Source: Streptomyces violens (lineage in GTDB: Bacteria > Actinomycetota > Actinomycetes > Streptomycetales > Streptomycetaceae). From it: a stretch of 64,000 nt of DNA. Both the position numbers and the translations under genes were made by a program. The DNA lies in the NCBI RefSeq assembly GCF_000717745.1, contig NZ_JOBH01000010.1, positions 434,001-498,000 on the forward strand, given 5' to 3'. How positions within the stretch are numbered: position 1 is the stretch's first letter; every line of letters begins with the position of its first letter. Below, piece by piece: positions 33,844 through 41,736 of this stretch. The notes under the pieces were generated by a model. It was not told the origin of the DNA. It was given only the letters and a program-made list of their open reading frames with translations, and did no database searches.

Positions 33844-33942
33844 CCAAGCCTGATGCTGTTGGCATCCGGCGCTCTGCAGGCAAAGAGGTGCAATCCAACT
33901 CGGATGCGCCGTAAGAGCACGGCGCCAAGCCTTCCGGTGACT

Positions 33943-33985
33943 GACGCAGCGCCCCGCCGCACCTGTTGCGGCGGGGCGCTGCGTC
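33943..33985 (+). terminator. Strong terminator after the lipoprotein operon
   Basis: An 18-bp perfect stem (arm GACGCAGCGCCCCGCCGC) with a 7-base loop, followed by TTT. Confidence 0.85.
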
Positions 33986-34400
33986 TTTGCCAGTCGTGGT
34001 GCGGAGCCGGCGATTTCTCTCCTGCGTCGATCGCATAGCCGCCCCGACCAGCGCACGGACATGAGTTGCCTACTCGGGGCCGCCCGTCGCCCAGTCGCGC
34101 GCGACCAGTCGGTGCGGAACGAGTCGGCCTACGCCAACAGCGTGAAGTTGTCGGCCTTGACGCCTGTATCTCTTCCGCCGACGGATTCTCGACCCAGGGC
34201 ATGGGTAGCGCATGAACATCTATCCGTCCCCCACGGATACGCCCGGAGGGGCGGGAGTTGCTTCGGCCCCTCCGGCTTTCTGCTGCTACGCCAGCCTGTG
34301 CGTGTTCGCGAGAAGTGCTGCGCGGGTGCGCTCAGAAGAGGCGCTAACGACCCGTCGTGCCAGTGGGGCGACTCTCACCGGCACGGCCATTCAATCGGGA
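33986..34400. other. Noncoding stretch
   Basis: About 415 bases between the terminator and the glycosyltransferase stop codon. No supported gene or repeat. Confidence 0.4.
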
Positions 34401-35159
34401 TCAGCCTGCGTCGTGACGCCAGTTCTTCATCGCGGCCAAAGCCCGAGCCCGAGCCTGCACCACCGCGAACCGTGCCTCCCGCTCCTCCTCGTCGGAGTGC
34501 GCCGCCTGGCTGGTGACCTGACCCGGCCACTTCCGGTACAGCAGCCCCGTCTCCGCCGAGAACCAACCACGACTCACCGCGCTCAGCGCCAGCAACAACC
34601 CCGTGTCCTCGGAGGCCGGCAGGGCCATCCACCCGCCCAGGGCCAGGAGGAGGTCGTGGCGGATGCATAGCGTGGCTGGGTGGACCTGGGCGCGGAAATT
34701 GTGTGCCGCCCAGTGCTCCAGGACGGCGCCGCGCTCGATCGGGCCCTCGGGCGGGTCCTGGTCGAAGCCGACGGTCGAGCCGTCGGGCATCAGGTCGAGG
34801 ACGCGGGCCGTTGCCCAGCCGAGCGACGGGTCGCTGGTCAGGGCGCGCAGGTCGCGGGCGAGGGCGCCGGGGGCGAGCATGTCGTCCGCGTCGAGGACCT
34901 TGATGTACTCGCCCTTCGCGCGCGAGAGCGCGAGAGTACGGGCCATCGCGGCGCGACCGTGGCGGCCCTGGCCGAAGCTGATGCGCGGGTCATCGGGGAC
35001 GTGCGGGCGGACCTCGTCGGTCTCTCCGTCCTCCTGGATCACCCACTGCCAGTCCCAGCCGTCGGGCAGCTCCTGCTCCAGCAGCGACTTGTAGGCGTCG
35101 GCGAGGTACTTGGCGGCCGGCGGGTGGACGGCCGTCATGACCGTGATGATGTTCGGCAT
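34401..35159 (-). CDS. Family 2 glycosyltransferase
   Basis: A 252-residue GT-A enzyme that would transfer a sugar from a nucleotide donor. The N-terminus has ITVMTAVHPPAAKYLADAYKSLL, then WQWVIQEDGETDEV, and the metal-binding DxD as KVLDADDMLAPGAL near residue 92. The C-terminal half includes ATLCIRHDLLLALGGW and PASEDTGLLLA, where ED is the usual catalytic-loop pair. The acceptor is unknown. The ATG lies two bases after the stop of the upstream GntR gene, so the pair is an operon. Residue DATA suggest no membrane segment. Confidence 0.85.
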   Translation of the reverse strand: MPNIITVMTAVHPPAAKYLADAYKSLLEQELPDGWDWQWVIQEDGETDEVRPHVPDDPRISFGQGRHGRAAMARTLALSRAKGEYIKVLDADDMLAPGALARDLRALTSDPSLGWATARVLDLMPDGSTVGFDQDPPEGPIERGAVLEHWAAHNFRAQVHPATLCIRHDLLLALGGWMALPASEDTGLLLALSAVSRGWFSAETGLLYRKWPGQVTSQAAHSDEEEREARFAVVQARARALAAMKNWRHDAG

Positions 35160-35161
35160 CG

Positions 35162-35950
35162 TCACCACCGGTCCAGGGGTGTCGTGAAGACCAGCTCAGT
35201 GACGTCGCCGGGCAGGATCACGTCCGAGACCTCCACCACTCGGTCGTCGGTATCGATGCAGATCTTTCGGAGAACGAACACTGAGACGCCCTTCTGGAGG
35301 CCGAGCTCCTCGGCCTCCTCTGCTGTCGGAGGCCGGGCGGTGATCCGCTCCACTATGCGGTCCAGCTCGATGCCGACCGTGAGCAGCTGGTTCTGCGTTC
35401 CCCCGGGCCACGGCTCATTGGAGTCGTCGAGGAGGTCGGGGTTCGATGAGACCGCGTCGTAGAGAAGGTGCGAGCAGACGAGGCTGAACGGCGCGTCCCC
35501 CTCGCGGGGGAAGGTCCGGTACTCCCGTTCCAGCAGGCGCGTGCCGAGCGGCACGGAGAAGACCGCCGCCAGGTCCTCGTCGGCCTTCACTTCCCGGTAG
35601 CTGGCCTTGAAGGCGAGGTCGGAGACGGTCAGGCCGGTGTCGTGCTCAGTGGAGCCGGTCTTCAGACGCTCGGACTCCAAGAGCCGCGCGCGGTTCTTCT
35701 CCCACTGATGACGCTGGTTGCTCCGCTCCACCCGTGGCCGCGGCTCGCGGATGAAGTTGCCCACGCCGTGCCGCTTGTCGATCAGCCCTTCGGCGAGCAG
35801 TTCGCCCAGCGCGTCGCGCATCGTCGGAACGCTGGTTTTGTACTGCTCCGCGAGCGTGGTCTCGGCCGGCAGGCGGTCGCCCGGCTTCAGCTGGCCTGCA
35901 CGGATGCTCTGGCGCAGTGCGTCAGCGATCCGCTCGTACTTCTTGGCCAT
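35162..35950 (-). CDS. GntR-family (UTRA) regulator, KorSA-like
   Basis: A 262-residue repressor with a GntR winged helix at residues 3-75 (KKYERIADALRQSIRAGQLK, LPAETTLAEQYKTSVPTMRDAL) and a UTRA domain at about 110-255 (TRLLEREYRTFPREGD, ARPPTAEEAEELGLQKG). It is next to, and divergent from, the transfer operon that starts at 36466, the place where pSAM2-type elements carry korSA. It likely represses its own promoter and that operon through the AGGAGTTGA-type sites at 35993-36065. It also drives the GT2 gene, two bases downstream. Confidence 0.88.
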   Translation of the reverse strand: MAKKYERIADALRQSIRAGQLKPGDRLPAETTLAEQYKTSVPTMRDALGELLAEGLIDKRHGVGNFIREPRPRVERSNQRHQWEKNRARLLESERLKTGSTEHDTGLTVSDLAFKASYREVKADEDLAAVFSVPLGTRLLEREYRTFPREGDAPFSLVCSHLLYDAVSSNPDLLDDSNEPWPGGTQNQLLTVGIELDRIVERITARPPTAEEAEELGLQKGVSVFVLRKICIDTDDRVVEVSDVILPGDVTELVFTTPLDRW

Positions 35951-35992
35951 GCGGTGCTCACCGTCCCTCTCCGTCGGACGGATTCAGCATAA

Positions 35993-36065
35993 GTCCTCAA
36001 GAGGAGTTGACGACAACCGGAACGGGCCCTATGTTCATGGCAACTCCTAAAGAGGAGTTGAGGAC
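35993..36065. promoter_or_regulatory. Operator pair between the GntR gene and the transfer operon
   Basis: AGGAGTTGACGAC (36003-36015) and AGGAGTTGAGGAC (36053-36065) are direct repeats 50 bases apart. Each is part of an inverted repeat; the second is CAACTCCT-AAAG-AGGAGTTG (36041-36060). Spacing of about five helical turns would allow looping by a repressor dimer. Confidence 0.68.
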
Positions 36066-36271
36066 AAGAGGTCTTCATGACCGTCTTGTCTGCTCGCCCA
36101 TGCCTGCCTGTACCGGCAGCGCCGCGCGGAACCGCAGTACCCGAACCAGCCGGAAGCCCGGGAAGGCGACTTCGTCGCACGCCAAGGGGCCGCTGGAAGA
36201 GGACGTTCCTTGAGAACTGAATGGCACGGCGCCTGGCAAGCAAGACCGTGCCCTGACCAGTGGTTTTAGCC

Positions 36272-36299
36272 CTGGTGGCTCCTCGCGAGGAGCCACCAG
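36272..36299. terminator. Perfect 28-bp palindrome in the transfer-operon leader
   Basis: A 14-bp arm beginning CTGGTGGCTCCTCG is followed at once by its exact complement. As RNA this would form a strong hairpin of 12 or so pairs. It lies between the operators and the leader motif at 36384, so it may attenuate transcription or close a short transcript. Confidence 0.6.
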
Positions 36300-36383
36300 C
36301 GGCCATGACCACTCGTCTTCGACGAGCGGTTGCCGCGGCTCTTCTGCCTCGCGCAGATCCGCGGCTTGCTCAGCACAGATCTG

Positions 36384-36460
36384 CCGGGCCGGCGGTACTC
36401 CCGTGCAAAGGACACCGCTGCCGTCCCGGGTCTCCCTGCTTACTCATTCAGATCAGGAGA
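36384..36460 (+). promoter_or_regulatory. Leader RNA motif, copy A (before the transfer operon)
   Basis: Stem GCGGT/ACCGC (36392-36396, 36414-36418) encloses ACTCCCGTGCAAAGGAC; outer CCGGG/CCCGG (36384-36388, 36425-36429) can pair too. Then TCTCCCTG (36431-36438) is complementary, with one bulge, to CAGGAGA (36454-36460), the ribosome binding site of the next gene. A near-identical arrangement stands before the replication gene at 41737. Confidence 0.65.
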
Positions 36461-36465
36461 GCCTC

Positions 36466-36768
36466 ATGGCCTATGTGATCGCTGGCTTCCAGGACGTCCA
36501 GGACGTCGACGACGACCCGATGGACCTGGTCATCGGTACACCTACCGCGCTGTGGCTCGGCGTGCCGGGCGAATCCGACGAGGAGCGTCTCGCCCGCCTG
36601 GACGCGGCGCGCGACATCCTCGCCGACGAGCCGGAGCTGATGGACCTGGTCACCCGCATCACCGTGGAGGCGATCGAGGCGGAGACGCCCGATCTGCTGG
36701 CCGCCCACCAGAGCTGCGTGGCCTTCGCGGGCCACTACGACCACACCCCGACGGAAGGACTCGGCTGA
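36466..36768 (+). CDS. Small hypothetical protein, first gene of the transfer operon
   Basis: A 100-residue acidic protein (MAYVIAGFQDVQDVDDDPMDLVIGTP, here as outline; then SDEERLARLDAARDILADE). No membrane segment or cysteine motif. Function unknown, but genes of this size and charge open the transfer/spread operon in many streptomycete elements. GGAGAG five bases upstream is the ribosome binding site, and the leader RNA motif seems able to mask it. The stop overlaps the next start as TGATG. Confidence 0.75.
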   Translation: MAYVIAGFQDVQDVDDDPMDLVIGTPTALWLGVPGESDEERLARLDAARDILADEPELMDLVTRITVEAIEAETPDLLAAHQSCVAFAGHYDHTPTEGLG

Positions 36769-37025
36769 TGAACGGCTACTTCGACTACGAGGACTACGAC
36801 TTCACCCAGGACTACCGCTCCACCGCCCTCGACGTCGCCGTCACCGTCGACGAGTCGGAGACCACCGGCTCGTGCGACCGGTGCCGGCTGCTGCCGGGCG
36901 ATGCGGTGACCGTCGGAGGGCTGACCGTGGTGTGCGCCTGCTGGATGGGGCAGGGCGCCGCCGAGGAGGTGTGCCAGTGCGGGCCCGAGGAGGGAGACGC
37001 GGCCGGTGACGGAACCCCTGACTGA
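36768..37025 (+). CDS. Small Cys-rich hypothetical protein
   Basis: An 85-residue acidic protein: MNGYFDYEDYDFTQDY at the start, then a cysteine pattern CDRC (about residue 36), CAC and CQC that could bind zinc or iron. Function unknown. Starts inside the stop of the preceding gene and overlaps the next by 20 bases, so it is certainly part of the operon. Confidence 0.7.
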   Translation: MNGYFDYEDYDFTQDYRSTALDVAVTVDESETTGSCDRCRLLPGDAVTVGGLTVVCACWMGQGAAEEVCQCGPEEGDAAGDGTPD

Positions 37026-38316
37026 CTGCTCCACCAACCCGTCACCGGTACCGTCACCGGATCCCGGACGGGCCGCGACGGAACAGGAAGCCACCGCCGC
37101 CAGGAAGGCGATCGAGCAGCTGGAGAGAATCGGTCAGCTCGTGACCCGCTCCCTGCTGGTCCTTGGCTTCGGGGCGCTAGTGTTCACCTGCATCAACGTC
37201 ACGAGGTTCGCCACCGAGCATGACGTGCCGGGCTGGGTCGCGTGGATGCTCGATCCACTGGCGTCGCTGGCTCTCCTGACCGTCTTGTACGTCGACGGGG
37301 TGCTGGCCGAGCAAGGTGGCTATCGGCCGAGCGGCTGGCCGTTCATGCTCCGCTGGTTCGCCGGCTTGTCCACCTGGATCATGAACTGCTGGCAGAGCCT
37401 GTACCCGGACGACGACTTCCGTCTCATCCCGGTACACGCGGACGCCGGCGGGCTGCTGCTCCACTCGGTCGCACCGTTTCTCCTCATCACCTTGGCCGAG
37501 GCATCGGCCGGGTACCGCACCTACCTCGCGCGGAAGACCGCAGAGCATCGCCTCACGATCAAGGCGCATCAGGATGCGGCAGCTGCCGAGCGCGAGGCCC
37601 GCGCCCGAAAGGTCCGAGAGGAGCGTGAGCGGGCGGAGGAAGCAGAGCGCGAAGAGGCTCGCGAACAGGCCCGGTTGGCACGAGAACAAGCACAGCGTGA
37701 GGCCGAGCGCGAGGAGCGCGAACATGCCGCGCGCCTCGCCCGCGAGGTCAAGCAGGCAGAAATCGAGAAGGCTCGCGAACTGGACCGCATCGCACGCGAT
37801 AAGGAGGAACGAGCGGCCCGGCGTGAGGCCGAGCGCTGCCGGGTCCAGGCCGAGATCGAGGCCGCTGAGCGGGATCGGGAGGCCGAACGCGAAAGGCTGC
37901 GCATCAAGGCGGAAGCCGAGGCCAGAGCCCATGAGGAGAACGAGCGGGCCAAGCGTGAGGCCGCACCCGCACGGCGTTCCCGCTCTGAGCGCGACCGGAT
38001 GAGACACACGCGGACCGCCTCGGAAAGCGCCTCGAAAGCCGGCCACGGCCGCGCCTCGAATTCTGACGAGCGCACCTCGCAGAACGAGGTGCGCATCCCT
38101 CGCGAAGTGCGCGCGGCGCAAAGGGAGAAGGCCGAACGCGAGGCTGCCGCAGCCCTGTTGGACAACCGCACGCCGGACCCGGTCGAGCTCGCGAAGTCGT
38201 ACGGGCTCGGCGAAACGTGGGGTGGCGACCGCATCCGTGCGGCACGCCGGCGGCTGGCCGAGGAGAACGGTTTCGAGGACGCCGTCATCGCCGCGGTGCT
38301 CGAACTCAGCGCCTGA
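37006..38316 (+). CDS. DUF2637 membrane protein with long coiled coil (Spd-like)
   Basis: A 436-residue protein. Residues about 40-165 contain four membrane segments (LVTRSLLVLGFGALVFTCINV, MLDPLASLALLTVLYVDGVL, a helix near 125, SVAPFLLITLAEASAGY), the DUF2637 layout common beside traB in Streptomyces elements and linked to intramycelial spread. Residues about 175-330 are one charged coiled coil of Glu/Arg/Ala heptads (EREARARKVREERERAEEAE). The C-terminus (about 380-436) has a small helical domain with SYGLGETWGGDRIRAARRRL, resembling a helix-turn-helix. GTG 37006 is the start. Confidence 0.8.
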   Translation: MTEPLTDCSTNPSPVPSPDPGRAATEQEATAARKAIEQLERIGQLVTRSLLVLGFGALVFTCINVTRFATEHDVPGWVAWMLDPLASLALLTVLYVDGVLAEQGGYRPSGWPFMLRWFAGLSTWIMNCWQSLYPDDDFRLIPVHADAGGLLLHSVAPFLLITLAEASAGYRTYLARKTAEHRLTIKAHQDAAAAEREARARKVREERERAEEAEREEAREQARLAREQAQREAEREEREHAARLAREVKQAEIEKARELDRIARDKEERAARREAERCRVQAEIEAAERDREAERERLRIKAEAEARAHEENERAKREAAPARRSRSERDRMRHTRTASESASKAGHGRASNSDERTSQNEVRIPREVRAAQREKAEREAAAALLDNRTPDPVELAKSYGLGETWGGDRIRAARRRLAEENGFEDAVIAAVLELSA

Positions 38317-38459
38317 TTGGTCCACTGCACGACTGCCGAGCGCTCGCGCACTTGCACGCGAGTTCTTGGCTGACCTGACGTCCTGATGTGGGGCGGCCGT
38401 CCACGGCCAAGCGACCGGCCGCCCCACTCGTCCCTCACGGCATCGGAAGGACATCCGCA

Positions 38460-40628
38460 TTGAAGCACGAGGACGAAAACGAACTGTTCCGCCGCTTGGA
38501 GGCGGACTTGGAAGCTGATTCCGACGAGCCCGATTCCGGCGCGGACATCGTCGACCTGAACAAGGCCCGCCATGCCCGTGCCGCGTCCGGGGCTTCGAGT
38601 GACCCGGAGGCGGTGGTGCCGGTCGACGGTCCTGACCTGGCCGGCCCCGGCTTCTTGGCCCGACTGTCCGGCGCCAAGCGTCGGCCAGTGCTGCCCGGCT
38701 GGCTGCGCTCCCGGCAGGAGCTGACCACCGCGATGCGGTGGGTGGCCGGGTACTACGGCCATATGGCCGCCTACCACGGCGTCCGCACCCCCATCTATGG
38801 CGTCCGGCTGGCTTTCCAGGCGCCCCGCGGCACGGCCCGCTTCTTGGGCGGGACGATGCGGTGGGTGGCCGACAAGGAGGGCGAGCCGGTCCGGCTGGCC
38901 GCGGTCCGTCGGGAGGACGTGGCCGAGTACCTCAAGCTCTCCCGGCAGCGCGACGGCCGCGTGCGGCTGCGCACCCTCGTCGCCCTCCTCGGCTCGCTGG
39001 TCGGCCTCGGTACGGCTCTCGCCTTGTACGTGCTGGCGCCCGGGTGGCTGCAGACCGTCTCCCTCGGTGCCCTGGTCCTCGCATTGGGGGCGGCCGGCAC
39101 CGAGGCGGACGCCCCGGTCATCACCCGCGCCGTCGAGACGTCCAAGGCACCCAAGCTCACCAGCAACATCGTGCTGCGCGCGCTGGGGGCGCTGGGCATA
39201 CCGGCCATCAACCAGGCTCAGTCCAAAGGGCATGACGGCTTCGCCTTCACTGCACCCATCACCCGGGACGGCCCCGGCTGGCGGGCGGAGGGCGATCTGC
39301 CGTACGGCGTGACCGTCACCGATGTCATCGACCGACGCGACAAGCTCGCCTCCGGCCTGCGCCGCCCGCTGGGCTGTGTCTGGCCCGAGGCGGTGCCCGA
39401 GGAGCACACCGGGCGCCTGGTGCTGTGGGTCGGCGATCAGGACATGTCCAAGGCCAAGAAGCCCAAGTGGCCGCTGCTGACCAGCGGCAGCGTGGACCTG
39501 TTCAAGCCCGTGCCGTTCGGCACCGACCCGCGCGGCCGCTGGGTCGAGGTCACGCTGATGTACATCGCGGGAATCATCGGCGCCATCCCGCGAATGGGCA
39601 AGACGTTCCTGCTCCGCCTGCTTCTGCTGATCGCGGCGCTGGATCCGCGGGCGGAGCTGCACACCTACGACATGAAGGGCACCGGCGACCTGGACCCGGT
39701 CGGCGACCGTGTCTCCCACCGCCACGGCGCCGGCGACGATGACGAGGTCATCGAGTACGCGATCCGCGACTTCCGGGAGCTGCGTCAGGAGCTGCGGCGC
39801 CGCACGAAGATGATCCGTTCCCTGCCGCGGGACATCTGCCCGGAGTCGAAGGTCATCAGCGAGCTGGCCGACAAGAAGGAACTCGGTCTGCACCCCATCG
39901 TGGTCGGGGTGGACGAGTGCCAGGTCCTCTTCGAACATCCCAAGTACAAGGACGAGTTCGAGGAGATCGCCACCGACCTGGTCAAGCGCGGCCCCGCCAC
40001 CGGCATCGTGCTGCTGCTCGCCACCCAGCGCCCGGACGCCAAGGCCCTGCCCACCGGCATCTCCGCCAACGCCTCCGCCCGCTGGTGCCTGAAGGTCATG
40101 GGCCAGCTGGAGAACGACATGGTCCTCGGCACGTCCGCCTACAAGCGCGGCGTACGGGCCACGATGTTCTCCTGGGCCGACAAGGGCGTCCACTACTTCG
40201 TCGGCGAAGGCGCGGACGCCCGCATCGTCGCCTCCACCTACGTCGACAGCGTCGGCGCGGACAACATCGCACTGCGCGCCCGCAAGGCCCGCGAGGACGC
40301 CGGCACCCTCTCCGGCCACGCGCTCGGCGAAGAGCCGGAAACCCCCGTGGCCTCCTACGATCTGCTGCGCGACCTGCTCGGCGTCATTCCGGTCGAGGAA
40401 GCCAAGGTCTGGAGCGAGACGGTCGTGGCCCGCCTCGCGGAGCTGCGCCCCGACGTCTACGGCGAGTGGGCCGCCGAACAGATCACCGCGGCGCTCAAGC
40501 CGTACGGCATCGACACCGTCCAGATCGGACGCCGCATCAACGGCAAGGTCGTCAACCGGCGCGGCCTCGAACGCGCCCACATCACCGCCGCAGTCGCGGA
40601 GCGTGACGGAAACCGCGACGCCGGATGA
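38460..40628 (+). CDS. traB: FtsK/SpoIIIE-type DNA translocase TraB
   Basis: A 722-residue ATPase that would move double-stranded element DNA between hyphae, as TraB/TraSA do. After an acidic N-terminus come two membrane helices near residues 185-225 (LRTLVALLGSLVGLGTALAL and LGALVLALGAAG). The FtsK motor follows: Walker A GAIPRMGKT (374-382), a TYDMKGTGDLDPV stretch, Walker B VVGVDECQVLF (Asp 485), and LLLATQRPDAKALPTGISAN. The C-terminal 90 residues look like a winged helix that reads DNA repeats. The start is TTG 38460, nine bases after GGAAGG; the frame is open further up without a better start. Confidence 0.92.
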   Translation: MKHEDENELFRRLEADLEADSDEPDSGADIVDLNKARHARAASGASSDPEAVVPVDGPDLAGPGFLARLSGAKRRPVLPGWLRSRQELTTAMRWVAGYYGHMAAYHGVRTPIYGVRLAFQAPRGTARFLGGTMRWVADKEGEPVRLAAVRREDVAEYLKLSRQRDGRVRLRTLVALLGSLVGLGTALALYVLAPGWLQTVSLGALVLALGAAGTEADAPVITRAVETSKAPKLTSNIVLRALGALGIPAINQAQSKGHDGFAFTAPITRDGPGWRAEGDLPYGVTVTDVIDRRDKLASGLRRPLGCVWPEAVPEEHTGRLVLWVGDQDMSKAKKPKWPLLTSGSVDLFKPVPFGTDPRGRWVEVTLMYIAGIIGAIPRMGKTFLLRLLLLIAALDPRAELHTYDMKGTGDLDPVGDRVSHRHGAGDDDEVIEYAIRDFRELRQELRRRTKMIRSLPRDICPESKVISELADKKELGLHPIVVGVDECQVLFEHPKYKDEFEEIATDLVKRGPATGIVLLLATQRPDAKALPTGISANASARWCLKVMGQLENDMVLGTSAYKRGVRATMFSWADKGVHYFVGEGADARIVASTYVDSVGADNIALRARKAREDAGTLSGHALGEEPETPVASYDLLRDLLGVIPVEEAKVWSETVVARLAELRPDVYGEWAAEQITAALKPYGIDTVQIGRRINGKVVNRRGLERAHITAAVAERDGNRDAG

Positions 40629-40638
40629 CGCTCCGGGG

Positions 40639-40726
40639 CCGCTATCGCTAGCAACAACCCTCGCTAACGTTAGCGGCCCCGCTAGCGCCCCATTCCCACC
40701 CTGACCAGGCTGCTAGCGGATAGCGG
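40639..40726. repeat. TAGCG/CGCTA repeat cluster behind traB, candidate transfer locus (clt)
   Basis: At least seven copies of CGCTA or TAGCG occur in 88 bases, including the palindrome GCTAACGTTAGC (40663-40674). The ends, CCGCTATCGCTAGC (40639-40652) and GCTAGCGGATAGCGG (40712-40726), are complementary but for one base. In Streptomyces conjugation, TraB binds short repeats in a clt locus next to traB. Binding here is inferred. Confidence 0.6.
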
Positions 40727-40768
40727 CCTCCTTCGAGCGTGCCCTGAAAACGCCAGAGAGGACCTGCA

Positions 40769-41020
40769 ATGACCCTCACGTCTGCTGCTATCACGCTCTT
40801 CACCGGCTACACGCTGTGTTACGCCGCGCTCTGCGCGGTCAGCCCGTTCGGCAACTGCCGCAAGTGCCGCGGCTTCGGCTTCCAGCTCATCAAGGACCGG
40901 AAGGGCCGCCTGCGGCCGGGCAAGCTCTGCCGCCGCTGCCACGGCGACCGCAAGCGCATACGGGTCGGCCGCCACCTCTTCAACATCGCGGCCCGTATCC
41001 ACCGCACCGGCACCCGCTGA
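40769..41020 (+). CDS. Small zinc-ribbon-type membrane-end protein
   Basis: An 83-residue protein. An N-terminal hydrophobic stretch (ITLFTGYTLCYAALCAVSPF) is followed by two CxxC knuckles, CRKCRGFGF near residue 31 and CRRCHGDRK near residue 55, in a DnaJ-like zinc-ribbon pattern. The rest is basic. Such CxxCxGxG proteins are frequent between traB and rep in actinomycete elements; the function is not known. GAGAGGAC lies upstream of the ATG. Confidence 0.75.
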   Translation: MTLTSAAITLFTGYTLCYAALCAVSPFGNCRKCRGFGFQLIKDRKGRLRPGKLCRRCHGDRKRIRVGRHLFNIAARIHRTGTR

Positions 41021-41052
41021 CCTTCACCTCTCATCCCACAGAGGAGGCCCTC

Positions 41053-41241
41053 GTGGCTGTCACCGTCTCCCTCGTCGCCCTGTTCGGTCTCGTCCTGATC
41101 TTCCTGCTCCGCTCCAAGACCCTCGGCTACGGCTCCGCCTTCATCGCCGTGATGTTCGGCTTCTACCTCGCCTCCACCGGCATCGCCCACCAGGTCAACC
41201 AGCTCACCGCCGCAGTCGTCGACGCCGTCCACAACCTGTAG
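41053..41241 (+). CDS. Very small membrane protein
   Basis: A 62-residue protein with two hydrophobic segments (VSLVALFGLVLIFLL and YGSAFIAVMFGFYLASTGIA), likely a helical hairpin. GAGGAGG lies eight bases upstream of the GTG. It may be an Spd-type spread protein; the sequence gives no more. Ten bases before the next gene. Confidence 0.7.
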   Translation: MAVTVSLVALFGLVLIFLLRSKTLGYGSAFIAVMFGFYLASTGIAHQVNQLTAAVVDAVHNL

Positions 41242-41250
41242 GGACCGCCT

Positions 41251-41634
41251 GTGCACGAAGCCACCACGTCCATCGATGCGTACACCGACGCCCCGCATCT
41301 CCTCGCCGAAATGACCTGGGTCACCGACCAGGTGGCCACTCACGCTTCCGGTACGCGGCTGAGCCGGGAGTTCTGGCTCCGTAAGGCCGCGCTGCTGGAC
41401 CGGCTCGCCATTCGCGAGGCCGAGGAGGAGGGCATCCCCGAAGCCATGGCGGAGGCCGACACCCTCGCCGCCAGGGCGGCTCACCGGCTCGCTCAGTACG
41501 ACCGGGAACGCGGCGGCGGACCGTTCGCCACGAGCAACGGCCCGATCCCGCCCGACTCCCCGCTGTGGGACCCGAGCTACCGGCCGTACGTACGCCAGGA
41601 GTACGCGGCCTGGCGGCGGATGACCGCGGCCTAG
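41251..41634 (+). CDS. Hypothetical protein of the transfer/replication operon
   Basis: A 127-residue soluble, helical, acidic protein: TSIDAYTDAPHLLAEMTWVT, SREFWLRKAALLDRLAIREAEE, and the C-terminal YRPYVRQEYAAWRRM. No catalytic motif. Genes of this pattern stand in the same place in other Streptomyces elements by my memory; function unknown. GTG start at 41251. It is the last gene before the leader RNA motif copy B. Confidence 0.7.
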   Translation: MHEATTSIDAYTDAPHLLAEMTWVTDQVATHASGTRLSREFWLRKAALLDRLAIREAEEEGIPEAMAEADTLAARAAHRLAQYDRERGGGPFATSNGPIPPDSPLWDPSYRPYVRQEYAAWRRMTAA

Positions 41635-41650
41635 CTCTTCCTCTTCATGC

Positions 41651-41728
41651 GCCGAGGCGGCGGCACTCCCGTGCAAGGACACGCCGCCGCCCCGGCTCTC
41701 CCTGCCCGTCCGAAGACAGAACAGGAGA
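41651..41728 (+). promoter_or_regulatory. Leader RNA motif, copy B (before the replication gene)
   Basis: Stem GGCGGC/GCCGCC (41659-41664, 41683-41688) encloses ACTCCCGTGCAAGGACAC; outer GCCG and CGGC can pair. TCTCCCTG (41697-41704) is complementary, with one bulge, to CAGGAGA (41722-41728), eight bases before the ATG. Loop and anti-ribosome-binding-site are shared with copy A, while stem bases differ. Confidence 0.65.
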
Positions 41729-41736
41729 CACCCATC

